A DNA stretch of 64,000 nucleotides from Mycolicibacterium nivoides (lineage in GTDB: Bacteria > Actinomycetota > Actinomycetes > Mycobacteriales > Mycobacteriaceae), in NCBI RefSeq assembly GCF_003855255.1, contig NZ_CP034072.1, forward strand, positions 6,762,897 to 6,826,896, written 5' to 3'. The position numbers and the translations under genes are program-made. Below the pieces are notes generated by a model, which was not told the DNA's origin, made no database searches, and saw nothing but the letters and a program-made list of their open reading frames with translations. Positions 1 to 9,614 of this stretch are shown in pieces. The stretch's first letter is position 1, and each line of letters starts with the position of its first letter.

Positions 1-596
1 TCGAGCCTGCGCAGTGCGGGGGTGTCGGTCTTGCCGAGGATCAGCCCGAGCACATCGACGCCCTCGTCGTGCAGTTCGGTCCACAACGCCTCGGCGAACA
101 CCATGTCGAAGGCCTTGCTCGCACCGTAGGCCACCATGTTCGGGCCGCCGGCGAATCCGGCGCCCGACCCGAAGATGATGATGCCGCCGCGGCCCCGGTC
201 CACCATCGGCTGTGCGTAGTGGTGGCACAGCTGCATCGGCACCATGCAGTTGCGCTGCACCAGTGATTTGGCGTCCGAGAGCGGCCCGGACAAGAACGGT
301 GCGAACTTGGGATCGGCGCCCGCGCAGTACACCAGGAAGCCGATGTCCAGATCCGCGGTCGCCGAGATCACCTCGTCGGAGGCCCCGGGTGCGGCCAGAT
401 CGATTGCCAGCGTGCGGGTTCGCACCCCGGTGCGGGCCGCGATGCCTGCCGCGACGTCATCGAGGACGGCCTGGCGCCGGGCCAGCAGTGCCACGTTGAG
501 GCCGCGCCGGGCCAGCTCCTCGGCCATCGCCGAGCCTACCCCGTCGGAGGCCCCGGCCACGAGTGCCCACGGCCCGTACTTGTCCGCGAACTGCAT
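1..596 (-). CDS. Short-chain dehydrogenase/reductase, C-terminus beyond window
   Basis: Partial gene reading out of the left edge; about 198 residues are visible from an ATG at 596. The N-terminus carries the Rossmann glycine motif GASDGVG (residues 15-21), the NNAG-equivalent appears as CAG, and the catalytic YGASK is near residue 157, so this is a classical SDR that probably oxidises or reduces an alcohol/ketone with NAD(P). The substrate cannot be read from sequence. The SnoaL-fold gene ends 11 nt upstream on the same strand, so the two are probably cotranscribed. Confidence 0.85.
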   Translation of the reverse strand, partial: MQFADKYGPWALVAGASDGVGSAMAEELARRGLNVALLARRQAVLDDVAAGIAARTGVRTRTLAIDLAAPGASDEVISATADLDIGFLVYCAGADPKFAPFLSGPLSDAKSLVQRNCMVPMQLCHHYAQPMVDRGRGGIIIFGSGAGFAGGPNMVAYGASKAFDMVFAEALWTELHDEGVDVLGLILGKTDTPALRRL

Positions 597-606
597 TGAC
601 ATCTCC

Positions 607-1011
607 CTAGACAGCTGTGACTCGGACCGGGGTGAACTGCCGTCGTGCGATGCGCCAACCGTCGGCGGTGCGCACCAGTTCGTCATCGTAGAAACCGACT
701 GCGTTGACGCCGGAGTTGTTGTCGGCAGCCATGATCAGTCCATCGACATAGGTCCGCGCCGTGGCCGCATCGCCATCGACGGCGACGGTGTGGTTGCTCA
801 GCCGGTGCATGGTGTGCCCGGCGATCGCGTGGGATCGATCCATGAATTCGGTGACCGCGTCCACTCCGTTCCATGCGCCGATCTGGCCGTAGTCCAGCAC
901 GCAGTCATCGGTGAACACGGTCCGGAACAACGGCCAGTCCCGCCGGTCGATACCGGTCGCGTAGCGGATCAGCACGTCGACGATGTCCAGGCGGTCTTCG
1001 TGGTTGGTCAT
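607..1011 (-). CDS. SnoaL-like / NTF2-fold protein
   Basis: 134 residues, the usual size of a single SnoaL_4 (NTF2-like) domain. The N-terminal helix (EDRLDIVDVLIRYATGIDRRD) and the pattern W..F..VFTDDCVLDY are typical of this fold, which is used by small dehydratases, isomerases and non-enzymatic binding proteins. The start is ATG with GGAGA a few bases upstream. It lies just before the SDR gene on the same strand; such pairs are common in mycobacterial catabolic loci, but the reaction is unknown. Confidence 0.75.
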   Translation of the reverse strand: MTNHEDRLDIVDVLIRYATGIDRRDWPLFRTVFTDDCVLDYGQIGAWNGVDAVTEFMDRSHAIAGHTMHRLSNHTVAVDGDAATARTYVDGLIMAADNNSGVNAVGFYDDELVRTADGWRIARRQFTPVRVTAV

Positions 1012-1197
1012 GCGTGATCTCCGTTCGGATGCGCAATGATTCGGGCCAGACGCCGACCGTAGAAGTGTTCAGGCTGCCGACGGTCCGCGGCAGCGGCGTG
1101 CGTACCGTGGTCGGCGAGAGCGACCAGTGCACGCAGGTGGCGCACACTCGACCTCCATACCTGGAGCGTATCGGGCTTCGCCGGTGCAAACGGTGGG

Positions 1198-1905
1198 TCA
1201 GGCGTGCCGCCGATCGGCTGAGCCGACCGTGAAGCTGAACTCCGCAACCCCGTCGACGCCACCGGACACCACATCGCCGGGTTGCATCGGACCGACCCCG
1301 GCCGGGGTTCCGCTGTAGATCAGGTCTCCGGGAGCCAGGTCGACGGCAGCCGAGATCGCGCTGATGACCTCCGGCACCGACCAGATCAGGTCCTTGAGGT
1401 CACCGTGCTGCTTGAGCTCGCCGTTGACCCGCAGCCAGATCTCGCCGCTGTCGGGGTGACCGACTTCGCCGACCGGATGGATCGGGGTGCACGGGGCCGA
1501 TGCGTCGAACCCCTTGGCCCAATCCCAGGGCCGGCTGAGTTTCTTGGCCTCGTCCTGCAGATCGCGCCGGGTCAGGTCGACGCCGACACCGTAACCCCAG
1601 ACCAGGCCCAGCGCGTCGTCCGGTGCCACGTCGCGGCCACCGGCACCCAGCGCCACCACGAGTTCGATCTCGTGGTGAAACGACGAGGTCAGCGACGGAT
1701 AGGGGACCGTGCCCTCCGCATCGATCACGGCGTCGGCCGGCTTCATGAAGAAGAACGGCCGGCGGCCGGGGTCCTTGCCCATCTCACGCGCGTGGGCCGC
1801 GTAATTGCGTCCGACACAGAACACCCGTCGCACCGGGAAGCGTTCAGGCCCGGTGCTCACCGGGAGCGAAGCCTGCGGTGGGAGTGGGATCACGAAGTCG
1901 GCCAT
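1198..1905 (-). CDS. Fumarylacetoacetate hydrolase-family protein
   Basis: About 235 residues, matching the short FAH-fold enzymes (fumarylpyruvate hydrolase/acylpyruvase type). The opening VFCVGRNYAAHAREMG and the metal-binding acids in FHHEIELVVAL and GVDLTRRD are the family hallmarks. It probably hydrolyses a C-C bond in an acylpyruvate, or decarboxylates a related oxo-acid. ATG at 1905 (MADFV) is chosen because family proteins begin here; an in-frame ATG at 1914 is possible. It lies 24 nt after the FadE5-like gene on the same strand, suggesting one transcript. Two further FAH-fold genes occur in this window. Confidence 0.85.
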   Translation of the reverse strand: MADFVIPLPPQASLPVSTGPERFPVRRVFCVGRNYAAHAREMGKDPGRRPFFFMKPADAVIDAEGTVPYPSLTSSFHHEIELVVALGAGGRDVAPDDALGLVWGYGVGVDLTRRDLQDEAKKLSRPWDWAKGFDASAPCTPIHPVGEVGHPDSGEIWLRVNGELKQHGDLKDLIWSVPEVISAISAAVDLAPGDLIYSGTPAGVGPMQPGDVVSGGVDGVAEFSFTVGSADRRHA

Positions 1906-1929
1906 GGGAACCATCTTCCCCGGCCGGTG

Positions 1930-3759
1930 TCAGAACGCGTCGTTGTCCAGTCGCATGACCTCGTCGTCGACCGACTCGACAACCTCGCGAACAGCTGTCA
2001 GCAGCGGCAACATGTTGTGCGCGAAGAACTTCGCCACCGCGATCTTGCCTTCGTAGAACGGCCGGTCGCGGTCGGTCGCGGTCGCCAGCGCGGTCTGGGC
2101 GACCTGCGCGCCGACCAGCAGGCGCCAGCCGATGAGCAGATCGCCCACCGCCAGCAGGAACCGCACCGAGCCGAGGCCGACCTTGTACAGCTGCTCGGGC
2201 TGTTCCTGAGCGGCCATCAGGTAGCCGGTGAGCGTGGCCGCCATCGACTGCACATCGGCCAGCGCAGTGGCCAGCCGCGCGATCTCGGGTTGAAGCCCAT
2301 CAGTGTTGGCCTCGATCGTCCCCGAGATCTGGGCCGCGAGGTGAGCCAGCGCTCCGCCCTGGTCGCGGACGATCTTGCGGAAGAAGAAGTCCAGCGCCTG
2401 GATCGCGGTGGTGCCTTCGTAGAGCGAATCGATCTTGGCGTCGCGGATGTACTGCTCGACCGGGTAGTCCTGCAGGTACCCGGACCCGCCGAGGGTCTGC
2501 AGCGATTCGGTCAGGATCTCGTAGGCCCGCTCGGAGCCGACACCCTTCACGATCGGCAGCAGCAGATCGTTGACGCGGTGCTCCAGGCCGGCATCGGCGC
2601 CCGAGACATGTTGCGCCACCACGGAATCCTGGTGCGCGGCGGTGTAGAGGTACACCGACCGCAGGCCCTCGGCGTAGGCCTTTTGCGTAAGCAGGCTGCG
2701 TCGCACATCGGGGTGCTCGATGATCGCGACCCGCGGTGCGGTCTTGTCGGTCATCTGGAGCATGTCCGAACCCTGGATGCGGTCCTTGGCGTACGCCAGC
2801 GCGTTGAGGTAGCCCGTGGACAGGGTGCCCGCGGACTTCACGCCCACGGTCATGCGGGCGTTCTCGATCACGCGGAACATCTGCGCGATGCCGTTGTGCA
2901 CGTCGCCGACGAGATAGCCGACGGCCGGGGTGCCGTGCGCGCCGAAGGTGACCTCGCACGTCGGCGACGACTTGATACCCATCTTGTGCTCGACCCCGGT
3001 GACGAACACGCCGTTGCGCTCCCCGAGTTCGAGGGTCTCCGGGTCGAAGTGGAACTTCGGGACGTAGAACAGGCTCAGCCCCTTGGTGCCCGGCCCGGCG
3101 CCCTCGGGGCGGGCCAGCACGAGGTGGAAGACGTTCTCGGCGGTGTCGCCGACCTCGCCGCCCGAGATGAAGCGCTTCACCCCGTGGATGTGCCAGGTGC
3201 CGTCGGGCTGCGAGATGGCCTTCGTGCGCCCGGCGCCGACATCGGATCCGGCATCGGGCTCGGTCAGCACCATGGTGCCGGCCCAGCCCTTGTCCATGCT
3301 CATGCGCGCCCAGCGCTGCTGCTGTTCGGTGCCGACCTCGGCCAGGGTGTGCGCCATTGCCGGGCCCAGACCGTAGAAGAACATCGCCGACGGGTTGGCG
3401 CACATGATCATTTCCTGGATGGCCCACACCAACGACGCGGGCGCCGCTGTGCCGCCTGCGTTCTCGGCGAGGCCGATGCGCCACCACTCGGCGTCCTTGA
3501 CGGCCTGCACGGTCTTGGCGAGCGGTCCGGGCACCGTGATCTCGTGGGTGGCGGGATCGAACTCGGGCGGGTTGCGGTCGCCGTCGGCGAACGATTCTGC
3601 GACGACACCTTCGGCAAAGCGGGCGACCTCGTCGAGCATGGTCTGTGCGGTCTCGGTGTCGAGGTCACCGAAGGCGCCCGAGTCGAGGACCGGACCCAAG
3701 CCGAGAACCTGGAAGAGATTGAATTCGATATCGCGGACATTGGCGATGTAGTGAGCCAC
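1930..3759 (-). CDS. FadE5-like acyl-CoA dehydrogenase
   Basis: 609 residues from a GTG at 3759, matching the long FadE5-type acyl-CoA dehydrogenases of about 610 residues, which carry an extra N-terminal segment and a C-terminal extension. The N-terminus [15 protein letters not shown] strongly resembles mycobacterial FadE5 (SHYKSNVRDQVFNLF), which fixes the start. Core motifs TEPDAGSD (FAD/substrate region) and [15 protein letters not shown] are present. It should oxidise fatty acyl-CoA to the 2-enoyl-CoA using FAD. An FAH-fold gene follows. Upstream lies a perfect 9-bp inverted repeat likely to be its operator. The GTG has no clear ribosome-binding site. Confidence 0.88.
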   Translation of the reverse strand: MAHYIANVRDIEFNLFQVLGLGPVLDSGAFGDLDTETAQTMLDEVARFAEGVVAESFADGDRNPPEFDPATHEITVPGPLAKTVQAVKDAEWWRIGLAENAGGTAAPASLVWAIQEMIMCANPSAMFFYGLGPAMAHTLAEVGTEQQQRWARMSMDKGWAGTMVLTEPDAGSDVGAGRTKAISQPDGTWHIHGVKRFISGGEVGDTAENVFHLVLARPEGAGPGTKGLSLFYVPKFHFDPETLELGERNGVFVTGVEHKMGIKSSPTCEVTFGAHGTPAVGYLVGDVHNGIAQMFRVIENARMTVGVKSAGTLSTGYLNALAYAKDRIQGSDMLQMTDKTAPRVAIIEHPDVRRSLLTQKAYAEGLRSVYLYTAAHQDSVVAQHVSGADAGLEHRVNDLLLPIVKGVGSERAYEILTESLQTLGGSGYLQDYPVEQYIRDAKIDSLYEGTTAIQALDFFFRKIVRDQGGALAHLAAQISGTIEANTDGLQPEIARLATALADVQSMAATLTGYLMAAQEQPEQLYKVGLGSVRFLLAVGDLLIGWRLLVGAQVAQTALATATDRDRPFYEGKIAVAKFFAHNMLPLLTAVREVVESVDDEVMRLDNDAF

Positions 3760-3796
3760 GATGGGCAAGCGTCGACGAGGCCCGATGGGGTACGCA

Positions 3797-3819
3797 AGCG
3801 TAGGTTGCAGCAACCTACG
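3797..3819 (-). promoter_or_regulatory. Inverted-repeat operator and -10 box for the FadE5-like gene
   Basis: CGTAGGTTG (3799-3807), spacer CAG, then CAACCTACG (3811-3819): a perfect 9-bp inverted repeat. On the minus strand TACGCT (3802-3797), a TANNNT -10 candidate, overlaps its edge, so a bound protein would block the promoter. No regulator gene is adjacent, so the binding protein is unknown; TetR-type fatty-acid repressors use sites of this size. Confidence 0.55.
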
Positions 3820-3854
3820 GCTACGGAACCGGAGGTTGCCAGCTCCGCGCGGGA

Positions 3855-3870
3855 TGTGAGCTACATCACA
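3855..3870 (+). promoter_or_regulatory. CRP (cAMP receptor protein) binding site, perfect consensus
   Basis: TGTGAGCTACATCACA matches TGTGA-N6-TCACA at all ten defined positions, the consensus of mycobacterial Crp (Rv3676 type). Its centre is 35.5 bp before the predicted hrpA start point, over the -35 region, which would favour repression of hrpA; it is about 100 bp upstream of the divergent FadE5-like gene, where activation is possible. Confidence 0.75.
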
Positions 3871-3884
3871 TTTGCTCGTGCACC

Positions 3885-3897
3885 TATCCTTGACCGA
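3885..3897 (+). promoter_or_regulatory. -10 box giving a leaderless hrpA transcript
   Basis: TATCCT (3885-3890) is followed by exactly 7 nt and then the GTG at 3898, the arrangement seen for mycobacterial leaderless mRNAs. No ribosome-binding site is present before the GTG. Confidence 0.6.
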
Positions 3898-6800
3898 GTG
3901 TCCGAACCGTCAGTCGCCGAGCTGCGCTCCCGTCTCGACGACCTGACCATCCGCGACGCGGACCGGCTGCGCCGGCGCCTGCGCAATCTCCGCGGCACCG
4001 AGCCGGCCCAGATCGAGAAGATCGCCGAGCAGGTCGCGGCAGCGGAAGGCCTCGTGCTCACCCGTCAGGCCGCCGTCCCGGTCATCACCTATCCGGACCT
4101 CCCGGTCAGCCAGCACCGCGATGAGCTGGCCAAAGCCATCAGCGAGAACCAGGTGGTCGTGGTCGCCGGTGCGACGGGCTCGGGCAAGACCACGCAGCTG
4201 CCCAAGATCTGCCTGGACCTCGGTCGCGGGATCCGCGGCACCATCGGCCACACCCAGCCCCGCCGGCTCGCGGCGCGCACGGTCGCGCAGCGCATCGCCG
4301 ACGAACTCGGCACCCCGCTCGGCGACGCAGTCGGCTACACCGTGCGCTTCACCGATCAGGCCAGCGATTCGACCCTGATCAAGCTGATGACCGACGGCAT
4401 TCTGCTCGCCGAGATTCAAAGAGACCGCCGGCTGCTGCGCTACGACACATTGATCCTCGACGAGGCGCACGAGCGCAGCCTCAACATCGACTTCCTGCTC
4501 GGCTACCTGCGCGAGTTGTTGCCCCGCCGTCCCGACCTCAAGGTCATCGTCACCTCGGCCACCATCGAGCCGGAACGGTTCGCGGCACACTTCGGCGGTG
4601 CCGAAAATGGGCTCAGGGGCGATGCTCCGATCGTCGAGGTGTCGGGGCGGACCTATCCCGTCGAGATCCGGTACCGGCCCCTGGAAGTCACGGTCAGCAG
4701 TGAGGACGACGCCGAGGATCCCGACGACCCCGACCACGAGATCGTCCGCACCGAGGTCCGCGACCCGACCGAGGCCATCGTCGACGCGGTCCGTGAACTG
4801 GAAGCCGAACCGCCCGGTGACGTGCTGGTGTTCCTGTCCGGTGAACGCGAAATCCGGGACACCGCAGAGGCATTGAAGGACCTGCGGAACACCGAGGTGC
4901 TGCCGCTGTATGCCCGACTGCCCACCGCCGAACAGCAGAAGGTCTTCCAGCCGAGTCGCAACGGCCGGCGAATCGTGCTGGCCACCAACGTGGCCGAGAC
5001 CTCACTCACCGTGCCGGGCATCCGCTATGTCGTCGACCCGGGCACCGCGCGGATCTCCCGCTACAGCCGTCGCACCAAGGTGCAGCGCCTGCCGATCGAG
5101 CCGATCTCGCAGGCCTCAGCCGCCCAGCGGGCGGGCCGCTCCGGGCGTACCGCGCCCGGCGTCTGCATCCGGCTGTACTCGGAGCAGGATTTCGAATCCC
5201 GGCCCCGCTACACCGATCCGGAGATCCTGCGGACCAACCTGGCCGCCGTCATCCTGCAGATGGCTGCCCTGCAACTCGGTGACATCGCCGAGTTTCCGTT
5301 CCTCGACCCGCCGGATGCCCGCAGCGTCCGCGACGGTGTGCAGTTGCTGCAGGAACTCGGCGCGTTCGACAACGCCGGCGCACTGACCGACGTCGGACGA
5401 CGGCTGGCCCGGCTGCCGCTCGACCCGCGGGTCGGGCGGATGATCCTGCAGGCCGACACCGAGGGCTGCGTGCGTGAGGTGCTGGTGCTGGCGGCCGCGC
5501 TGTCGATCCCCGATCCGCGCGAGCGCCCGGCTGACCGGGAGGACGCGGCGCGGCAGAAGCACGCGCGGTTCGCCGATGCGCATTCGGATTTCATCTCATA
5601 CCTCAACCTGTGGAACTACCTGCGGGAGCAGCGAAACCAGCGTTCCGGCAGTGCTTTCCGGCGGATGTGCCGAGAGGAGTTCCTGCACTACCTGCGGATC
5701 CGGGAGTGGCAGGACCTGACCGGCCAGCTGCGCAGCATCGCCCGCGACATCGGGATCCGCGAGGGTGACGAGCCTGCCGAGCCGGCCAGCATCCACGCCG
5801 CGCTGACCGCGGGCCTGCTGTCCCACGTCGGGCTGCGTGAAGGGGAGTCCCGTGACTACGCGGGCGCGCGCAACTCCAAGTTCGTGCTCGCGCCGGGCTC
5901 GGTGCTGACGAAGAAGCCGCCGCGCTGGATCGTGGTGGCCGACCTGGTCGAGACCAGCCGGCTGTTCGGCCGCATCGCCGCAAAGGTCGAACCCGAGGCG
6001 ATCGAGCGGGTGGCCGGACATCTGGTGCAACGCAACTACAGCGAGCCGCACTGGGAGGCCAAGCGGGGCGCCGTGGTGGCGCTCGAGCGGGTCACGCTCT
6101 ACGGGCTGCCTCTGGTTCCGCGCCGGAAGATCGGATACACCGAGATCGATCCAGAGCTGTGCCGGGAGTTGTTCATCCGGCATGCGCTGGTGGAGGGGGA
6201 CTGGCAGACCCGGCACCACTTCTTCCGCGACAATGCCCGGCTGCGGGCCGAACTCGAGGAGATCGAGGAACGGGCCCGTCGGCGTGACCTGCTGGTCGGC
6301 GACGACGACATCTACGCCCTCTATGACGCCCGCATCCCGGCCGGCATCGTGTCCGCCCGTCACTTCGACGCGTGGTGGAAGAAGCAGCGGCACAAGACAC
6401 CTGACCTGCTCACCTTCACCCGTGACGACCTGCTGCGATCCGAGGACGGTGCGGACAATCCCGACACCTGGCAGACCGGCGATCTCGAACTGCCGCTGAC
6501 CTACCGGTTCGAGCCGGGGGCCGCCGACGACGGCGTCACCGTGCACGTGCCCGTCGGCGTGCTGGCCCGGCTCGGCGGTGACGGCTTCGCCTGGCAGGTA
6601 CCGGCTTTGCGGGAGGAACTGGTCACCGCCCTGATCAAGTCACTGCCCAAGGATCTACGGCGCAACTTCGTCCCGGCTCCCGACACCGCGCGCGCCATCC
6701 TGGGTGACATCGATCCGTCCGCGGGGTCCCTGCTGGACGAGATCCAGCGAGAACTGCGCAGGCGCAGCGGCATTCTGGTGCCGATCGACGCGTTCGATCT

Positions 6801-7815
6801 CAGCAAGGTCCCTGACCATCTGAGGATGACGTTCGCCGTGGAGTCGGCCGACGGCAAAGAGGTGGCCCGCGGCAAGAACATCGACGCGCTGCGCGAGCAG
6901 CTGGCCGTGCCCGTTGCCCAGGCCGTGGCCGAGGCGCTGGGCGGCGACCTGGAACGCACCGGTTTGCGGGCTTGGCCCGAGGACCTCGACGAGCTGCCGC
7001 GCACAGTGGAGAACGTCAGCGGCGGGCACACCGTGCGCGGATACCCGGCCTTCGTGGATACCGGAAAGGCCGTCGACATCAAGGTGTTCGCGAACCCGGC
7101 CGATCAAGCCGCGGCGATGCGCCCCGGTCTTCGCCGGTTGTTGCGGCTGACCGCGCCGTCCCCGGTCAAGGCGATCGAACGGGGACTGAGCACCCGGACC
7201 CGCCTGGCGCTCAACGCCAATCCCGACGGCACTCTGGCGGCGCTGCTCGATGATTGCGCCGATGCGGCCGCTGATGTGCTGGTTCCCAAACCGGTGTGGA
7301 CGAAGGCCGAGTTCGCCGGCGTCCTGGCCAGGGCCGGCAAGGAACTCGGCCCCACCACGCAAGCCGGGGTGAGCCGGGTCGAGAAGGTGCTGGCCGCCGC
7401 GCACGAAGTGCAGGTCGCGCTGCCTGACAAGCCGTCACCCGCCCAGGCCGATGCGGTCGCCGATATCCGGTCGCAACTGGACCGCCTGTTGCCCAAGGGT
7501 TTTGTCACAGCGACCGGCATCGCGCGACTGAACGACCTGACCAGATACGTCACCGCGATCACCCGCCGGTTGGAACGGTTGCCGCAGGCACTCGGTGCCG
7601 ATCGGGAGCGGATGTCGCGTGTGCACGCCGTCGAGGATGCCTATGACGAACTGGTGCAGGCGCTTTCGCCGGGCCGCGCGGCGGCTGCTGACATCCGGGA
7701 CATCGCGTGGCAGATCGAGGAGCTACGGGTCAGCCTGTGGGCCCAGCAGCTCGGCACGCCACGGCCGGTCAGCGAGCAGCGCATCTACAAGGTGATCGAC
7801 GCTGTCGTCAAGTAG
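3898..7815 (+). CDS. hrpA: ATP-dependent RNA helicase HrpA
   Basis: 1305 residues, the normal length of bacterial HrpA (DEAH-box helicase of about 1300). Walker [10 protein letters not shown] is near residue 91, the DEAH box (LDEAHERS) near 187, SATIE follows, then the motif V/VI region [13 protein letters not shown] and QRAGRSGR near 409, followed by the ratchet region and a long C-terminal DUF3418 part. It unwinds or remodels RNA; in E. coli HrpA acts on mRNA and stalled ribosomes. Reading continues in frame far upstream of 3898, but homology starts at [13 protein letters not shown] and a -10 box sits 7 nt before the GTG. The stop abuts the stop of the convergent FAH gene. Confidence 0.95.
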   Translation: MSEPSVAELRSRLDDLTIRDADRLRRRLRNLRGTEPAQIEKIAEQVAAAEGLVLTRQAAVPVITYPDLPVSQHRDELAKAISENQVVVVAGATGSGKTTQLPKICLDLGRGIRGTIGHTQPRRLAARTVAQRIADELGTPLGDAVGYTVRFTDQASDSTLIKLMTDGILLAEIQRDRRLLRYDTLILDEAHERSLNIDFLLGYLRELLPRRPDLKVIVTSATIEPERFAAHFGGAENGLRGDAPIVEVSGRTYPVEIRYRPLEVTVSSEDDAEDPDDPDHEIVRTEVRDPTEAIVDAVRELEAEPPGDVLVFLSGEREIRDTAEALKDLRNTEVLPLYARLPTAEQQKVFQPSRNGRRIVLATNVAETSLTVPGIRYVVDPGTARISRYSRRTKVQRLPIEPISQASAAQRAGRSGRTAPGVCIRLYSEQDFESRPRYTDPEILRTNLAAVILQMAALQLGDIAEFPFLDPPDARSVRDGVQLLQELGAFDNAGALTDVGRRLARLPLDPRVGRMILQADTEGCVREVLVLAAALSIPDPRERPADREDAARQKHARFADAHSDFISYLNLWNYLREQRNQRSGSAFRRMCREEFLHYLRIREWQDLTGQLRSIARDIGIREGDEPAEPASIHAALTAGLLSHVGLREGESRDYAGARNSKFVLAPGSVLTKKPPRWIVVADLVETSRLFGRIAAKVEPEAIERVAGHLVQRNYSEPHWEAKRGAVVALERVTLYGLPLVPRRKIGYTEIDPELCRELFIRHALVEGDWQTRHHFFRDNARLRAELEEIEERARRRDLLVGDDDIYALYDARIPAGIVSARHFDAWWKKQRHKTPDLLTFTRDDLLRSEDGADNPDTWQTGDLELPLTYRFEPGAADDGVTVHVPVGVLARLGGDGFAWQVPALREELVTALIKSLPKDLRRNFVPAPDTARAILGDIDPSAGSLLDEIQRELRRRSGILVPIDAFDLSKVPDHLRMTFAVESADGKEVARGKNIDALREQLAVPVAQAVAEALGGDLERTGLRAWPEDLDELPRTVENVSGGHTVRGYPAFVDTGKAVDIKVFANPADQAAAMRPGLRRLLRLTAPSPVKAIERGLSTRTRLALNANPDGTLAALLDDCADAAADVLVPKPVWTKAEFAGVLARAGKELGPTTQAGVSRVEKVLAAAHEVQVALPDKPSPAQADAVADIRSQLDRLLPKGFVTATGIARLNDLTRYVTAITRRLERLPQALGADRERMSRVHAVEDAYDELVQALSPGRAAAADIRDIAWQIEELRVSLWAQQLGTPRPVSEQRIYKVIDAVVK

Positions 7816-8721
7816 TCAGGCGATGGTGTGTTCGATGCGGCCGATGTCGTCCAGGGTCAGAGTGAGGGTGTCCCCGGGGCGCAGCCAGTGCCCCGTCTCC
7901 ATACCGCTTCCACCGGGGAGTGTCCCGGTGCCGAAAAGTTCACCGGGATAGAGCGGTTCGCTGCGTGACGCGTGCGCCAGCACCTCACCCAGGCTGTGCT
8001 GCATCCCGGCGCTGTCGACCGTGCTGACCACCGCCCCGTTGAGCGCGACGGAACCGGTGAGGGAATTGATCCGGAGCAGGATCTCATCGGCGGTGACCGC
8101 GGTGTCCGACATCGAGCTCGCGAAATGCTTGGACTTCTGCGGCCCGAAGCCGCTGAGCATCTCCGGGCGCTGCACGTCGCGGGCGCTGAAGTCATTGAGT
8201 ACCACGAATGCGCCGATGGCCCCGGCCGCTTCCTCAGGTGTCGCGTTGAACAACGGTGCGGCGAGGACGAATCCGATCTCCAGCTCGAAGTCGAGTGCCT
8301 GCGAATAGTCCGGTATCGCAACCGGCGTGCCGGTCGGGACGAAGGTCTGAGCGTTGGACATGTAGTAGATCGGCTGCTGGTAGAACAGCGGCTTGGGCTT
8401 GAACTGCGGCACCGGGCGGCCGGTCACGCGCTCGTACAGCGACTTCACCCGGTACAGGCCGGGATGGAAGCGCCTGACCAGCCCGCGGGCGGCGTCGACG
8501 TTGTGCTGTTCGTACAGCATGAAGTCGCGGAACGACAGCGGCTGGAACGGCAGCAGATGGTCGCTGTGCTGCAGTTGACGGTCGGCCGAGGCAGCGAGCC
8601 ACGCGTCGTCGAATACCCGGCCGCCGAGCGGTGTGAGGTCGGAATGCGCAGTCCAATTGCCATCGGAATCAAGCGTTTCCACGCTCAGTCCGGTGGCCGT
8701 GCGGACACGACGCAGCTTCAC
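7816..8721 (-). CDS. Fumarylacetoacetate hydrolase-family protein
   Basis: 301 residues from GTG at 8721, which overlaps the stop of the upstream hydrolase gene as GTGA (translational coupling). Family metal ligands appear in LDFELEIGFVL and in NDFSARDVQ; the segment GPQKSKHFASSM and the end GDTLTLTLDDIG are typical of FAA-hydrolase proteins of the ureidoglycolate-lyase/FAH group. It probably cleaves a C-C bond in a dioxo acid. Together with the alpha/beta hydrolase upstream it resembles a hydrolytic branch of an aromatic or cyclic-ketone pathway, but the substrate is not evident. Confidence 0.85.
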   Translation of the reverse strand: MKLRRVRTATGLSVETLDSDGNWTAHSDLTPLGGRVFDDAWLAASADRQLQHSDHLLPFQPLSFRDFMLYEQHNVDAARGLVRRFHPGLYRVKSLYERVTGRPVPQFKPKPLFYQQPIYYMSNAQTFVPTGTPVAIPDYSQALDFELEIGFVLAAPLFNATPEEAAGAIGAFVVLNDFSARDVQRPEMLSGFGPQKSKHFASSMSDTAVTADEILLRINSLTGSVALNGAVVSTVDSAGMQHSLGEVLAHASRSEPLYPGELFGTGTLPGGSGMETGHWLRPGDTLTLTLDDIGRIEHTIA

Positions 8722-9566
8722 TGGGCACATCCGAGTTGCCTGCGCAGGAACGCGGTGAGGTACCGTGCCACCACGTCGGGTTGCTCGAGCCAGGGCCAAT
8801 GGCCGGTCCCGGGAATCGGCTGCACCTCACAGTTCCGGAAGATCCGGCGGTAGTCGTCGGTTTGTGCGAACGGCACGTAGCGGTCATCGGCACCCCACAC
8901 CACCAGGACGTCGCCTGAGTATTCGGCGAGCCGATCGACATAGGGCGCGAGGGCATTCGGGCCAGTGGACCGGTACAGCTTCAAGACCGCATCGGGTGTA
9001 CCACGGGCGAACATGTGCTCGGCGATCGATTCCAGCGCATCGGCCGGCAGCCCCGGGTCCCGCATGGCGAGCACGCGACGTAGGACGGCCGGGTTGCCGA
9101 TCCGCGACAGGGCCTCGGCCAGCACGGGTGTCCGCCACAGCTTGGCGGCGAAGTGGTTGATCACCACCGGGGCGTTGATCAACGTGATGCTGGCGACCGA
9201 GTCGAGATGGTCGGCGGCCCACGCGAGTGCCCAGGGCCCGCCGAAGTCATGCGCGACCAGATGCACGCGTTCGACGCCGAGCTGGTCGAGGATCGCGTCG
9301 AGGTGCGCCGCGTAGGCAGCCACGGTGTACGGCCACTGGGCCGGCTTGTCGGCCGCGCCGAATCCCGGCATCTCCGGAGCGATCACCCGCGCGAAACCGG
9401 CGACCGGCGTCAGCAACCGGTCCCACTTGGCCCCGGCATTGTTGCCGTGCACGAACACCACTGCTTCTGGTGCTTGTTGCTGGTCGGGGCCTGATGGACC
9501 GGCAACAAGCACCGGCGACCGCACCCCGTCGACAGCCAGCGTGCGGAGTTCGGCAGCGCTGTCCAT
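8718..9566 (-). CDS. Alpha/beta hydrolase with Asp nucleophile (epoxide hydrolase/dehalogenase-like)
   Basis: 282 residues. The oxyanion segment VHGNN is followed by the nucleophile elbow VAHDFGG, where the nucleophile is aspartate, as in epoxide hydrolases and haloalkane dehalogenases rather than serine esterases. The acid is likely in VVWGADDRYVP and the histidine in GTGHWPW near the C-terminus. ATG 9566 is chosen because TAAAAT (9579-9574) lies exactly 7 nt before it, a leaderless arrangement; an in-frame start at 9590 would lie upstream of that box. It is coupled by GTGA to the FAH-family gene. Confidence 0.85.
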   Translation of the reverse strand: MDSAAELRTLAVDGVRSPVLVAGPSGPDQQQAPEAVVFVHGNNAGAKWDRLLTPVAGFARVIAPEMPGFGAADKPAQWPYTVAAYAAHLDAILDQLGVERVHLVAHDFGGPWALAWAADHLDSVASITLINAPVVINHFAAKLWRTPVLAEALSRIGNPAVLRRVLAMRDPGLPADALESIAEHMFARGTPDAVLKLYRSTGPNALAPYVDRLAEYSGDVLVVWGADDRYVPFAQTDDYRRIFRNCEVQPIPGTGHWPWLEQPDVVARYLTAFLRRQLGCAQ

Positions 9567-9614
9567 CAGCGGGATTTTACGGTCGCGCAACGCTTGCCGC
9601 GCGTTTTCAACCGA

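Noticed and set aside
1073..1094. Hairpin GCTGCCG/CGGCAGC between the FAH and SnoaL genes
   Set aside because: No T-tract and a chance GC-rich match is likely; too weak to call a terminator.
1282..3897. Long open plus-strand frame continuous with hrpA, opposite the FAH and FadE5-like genes
   Set aside because: It is an antisense shadow of the high-GC minus-strand genes; HrpA homology and the leaderless promoter both start at 3898.
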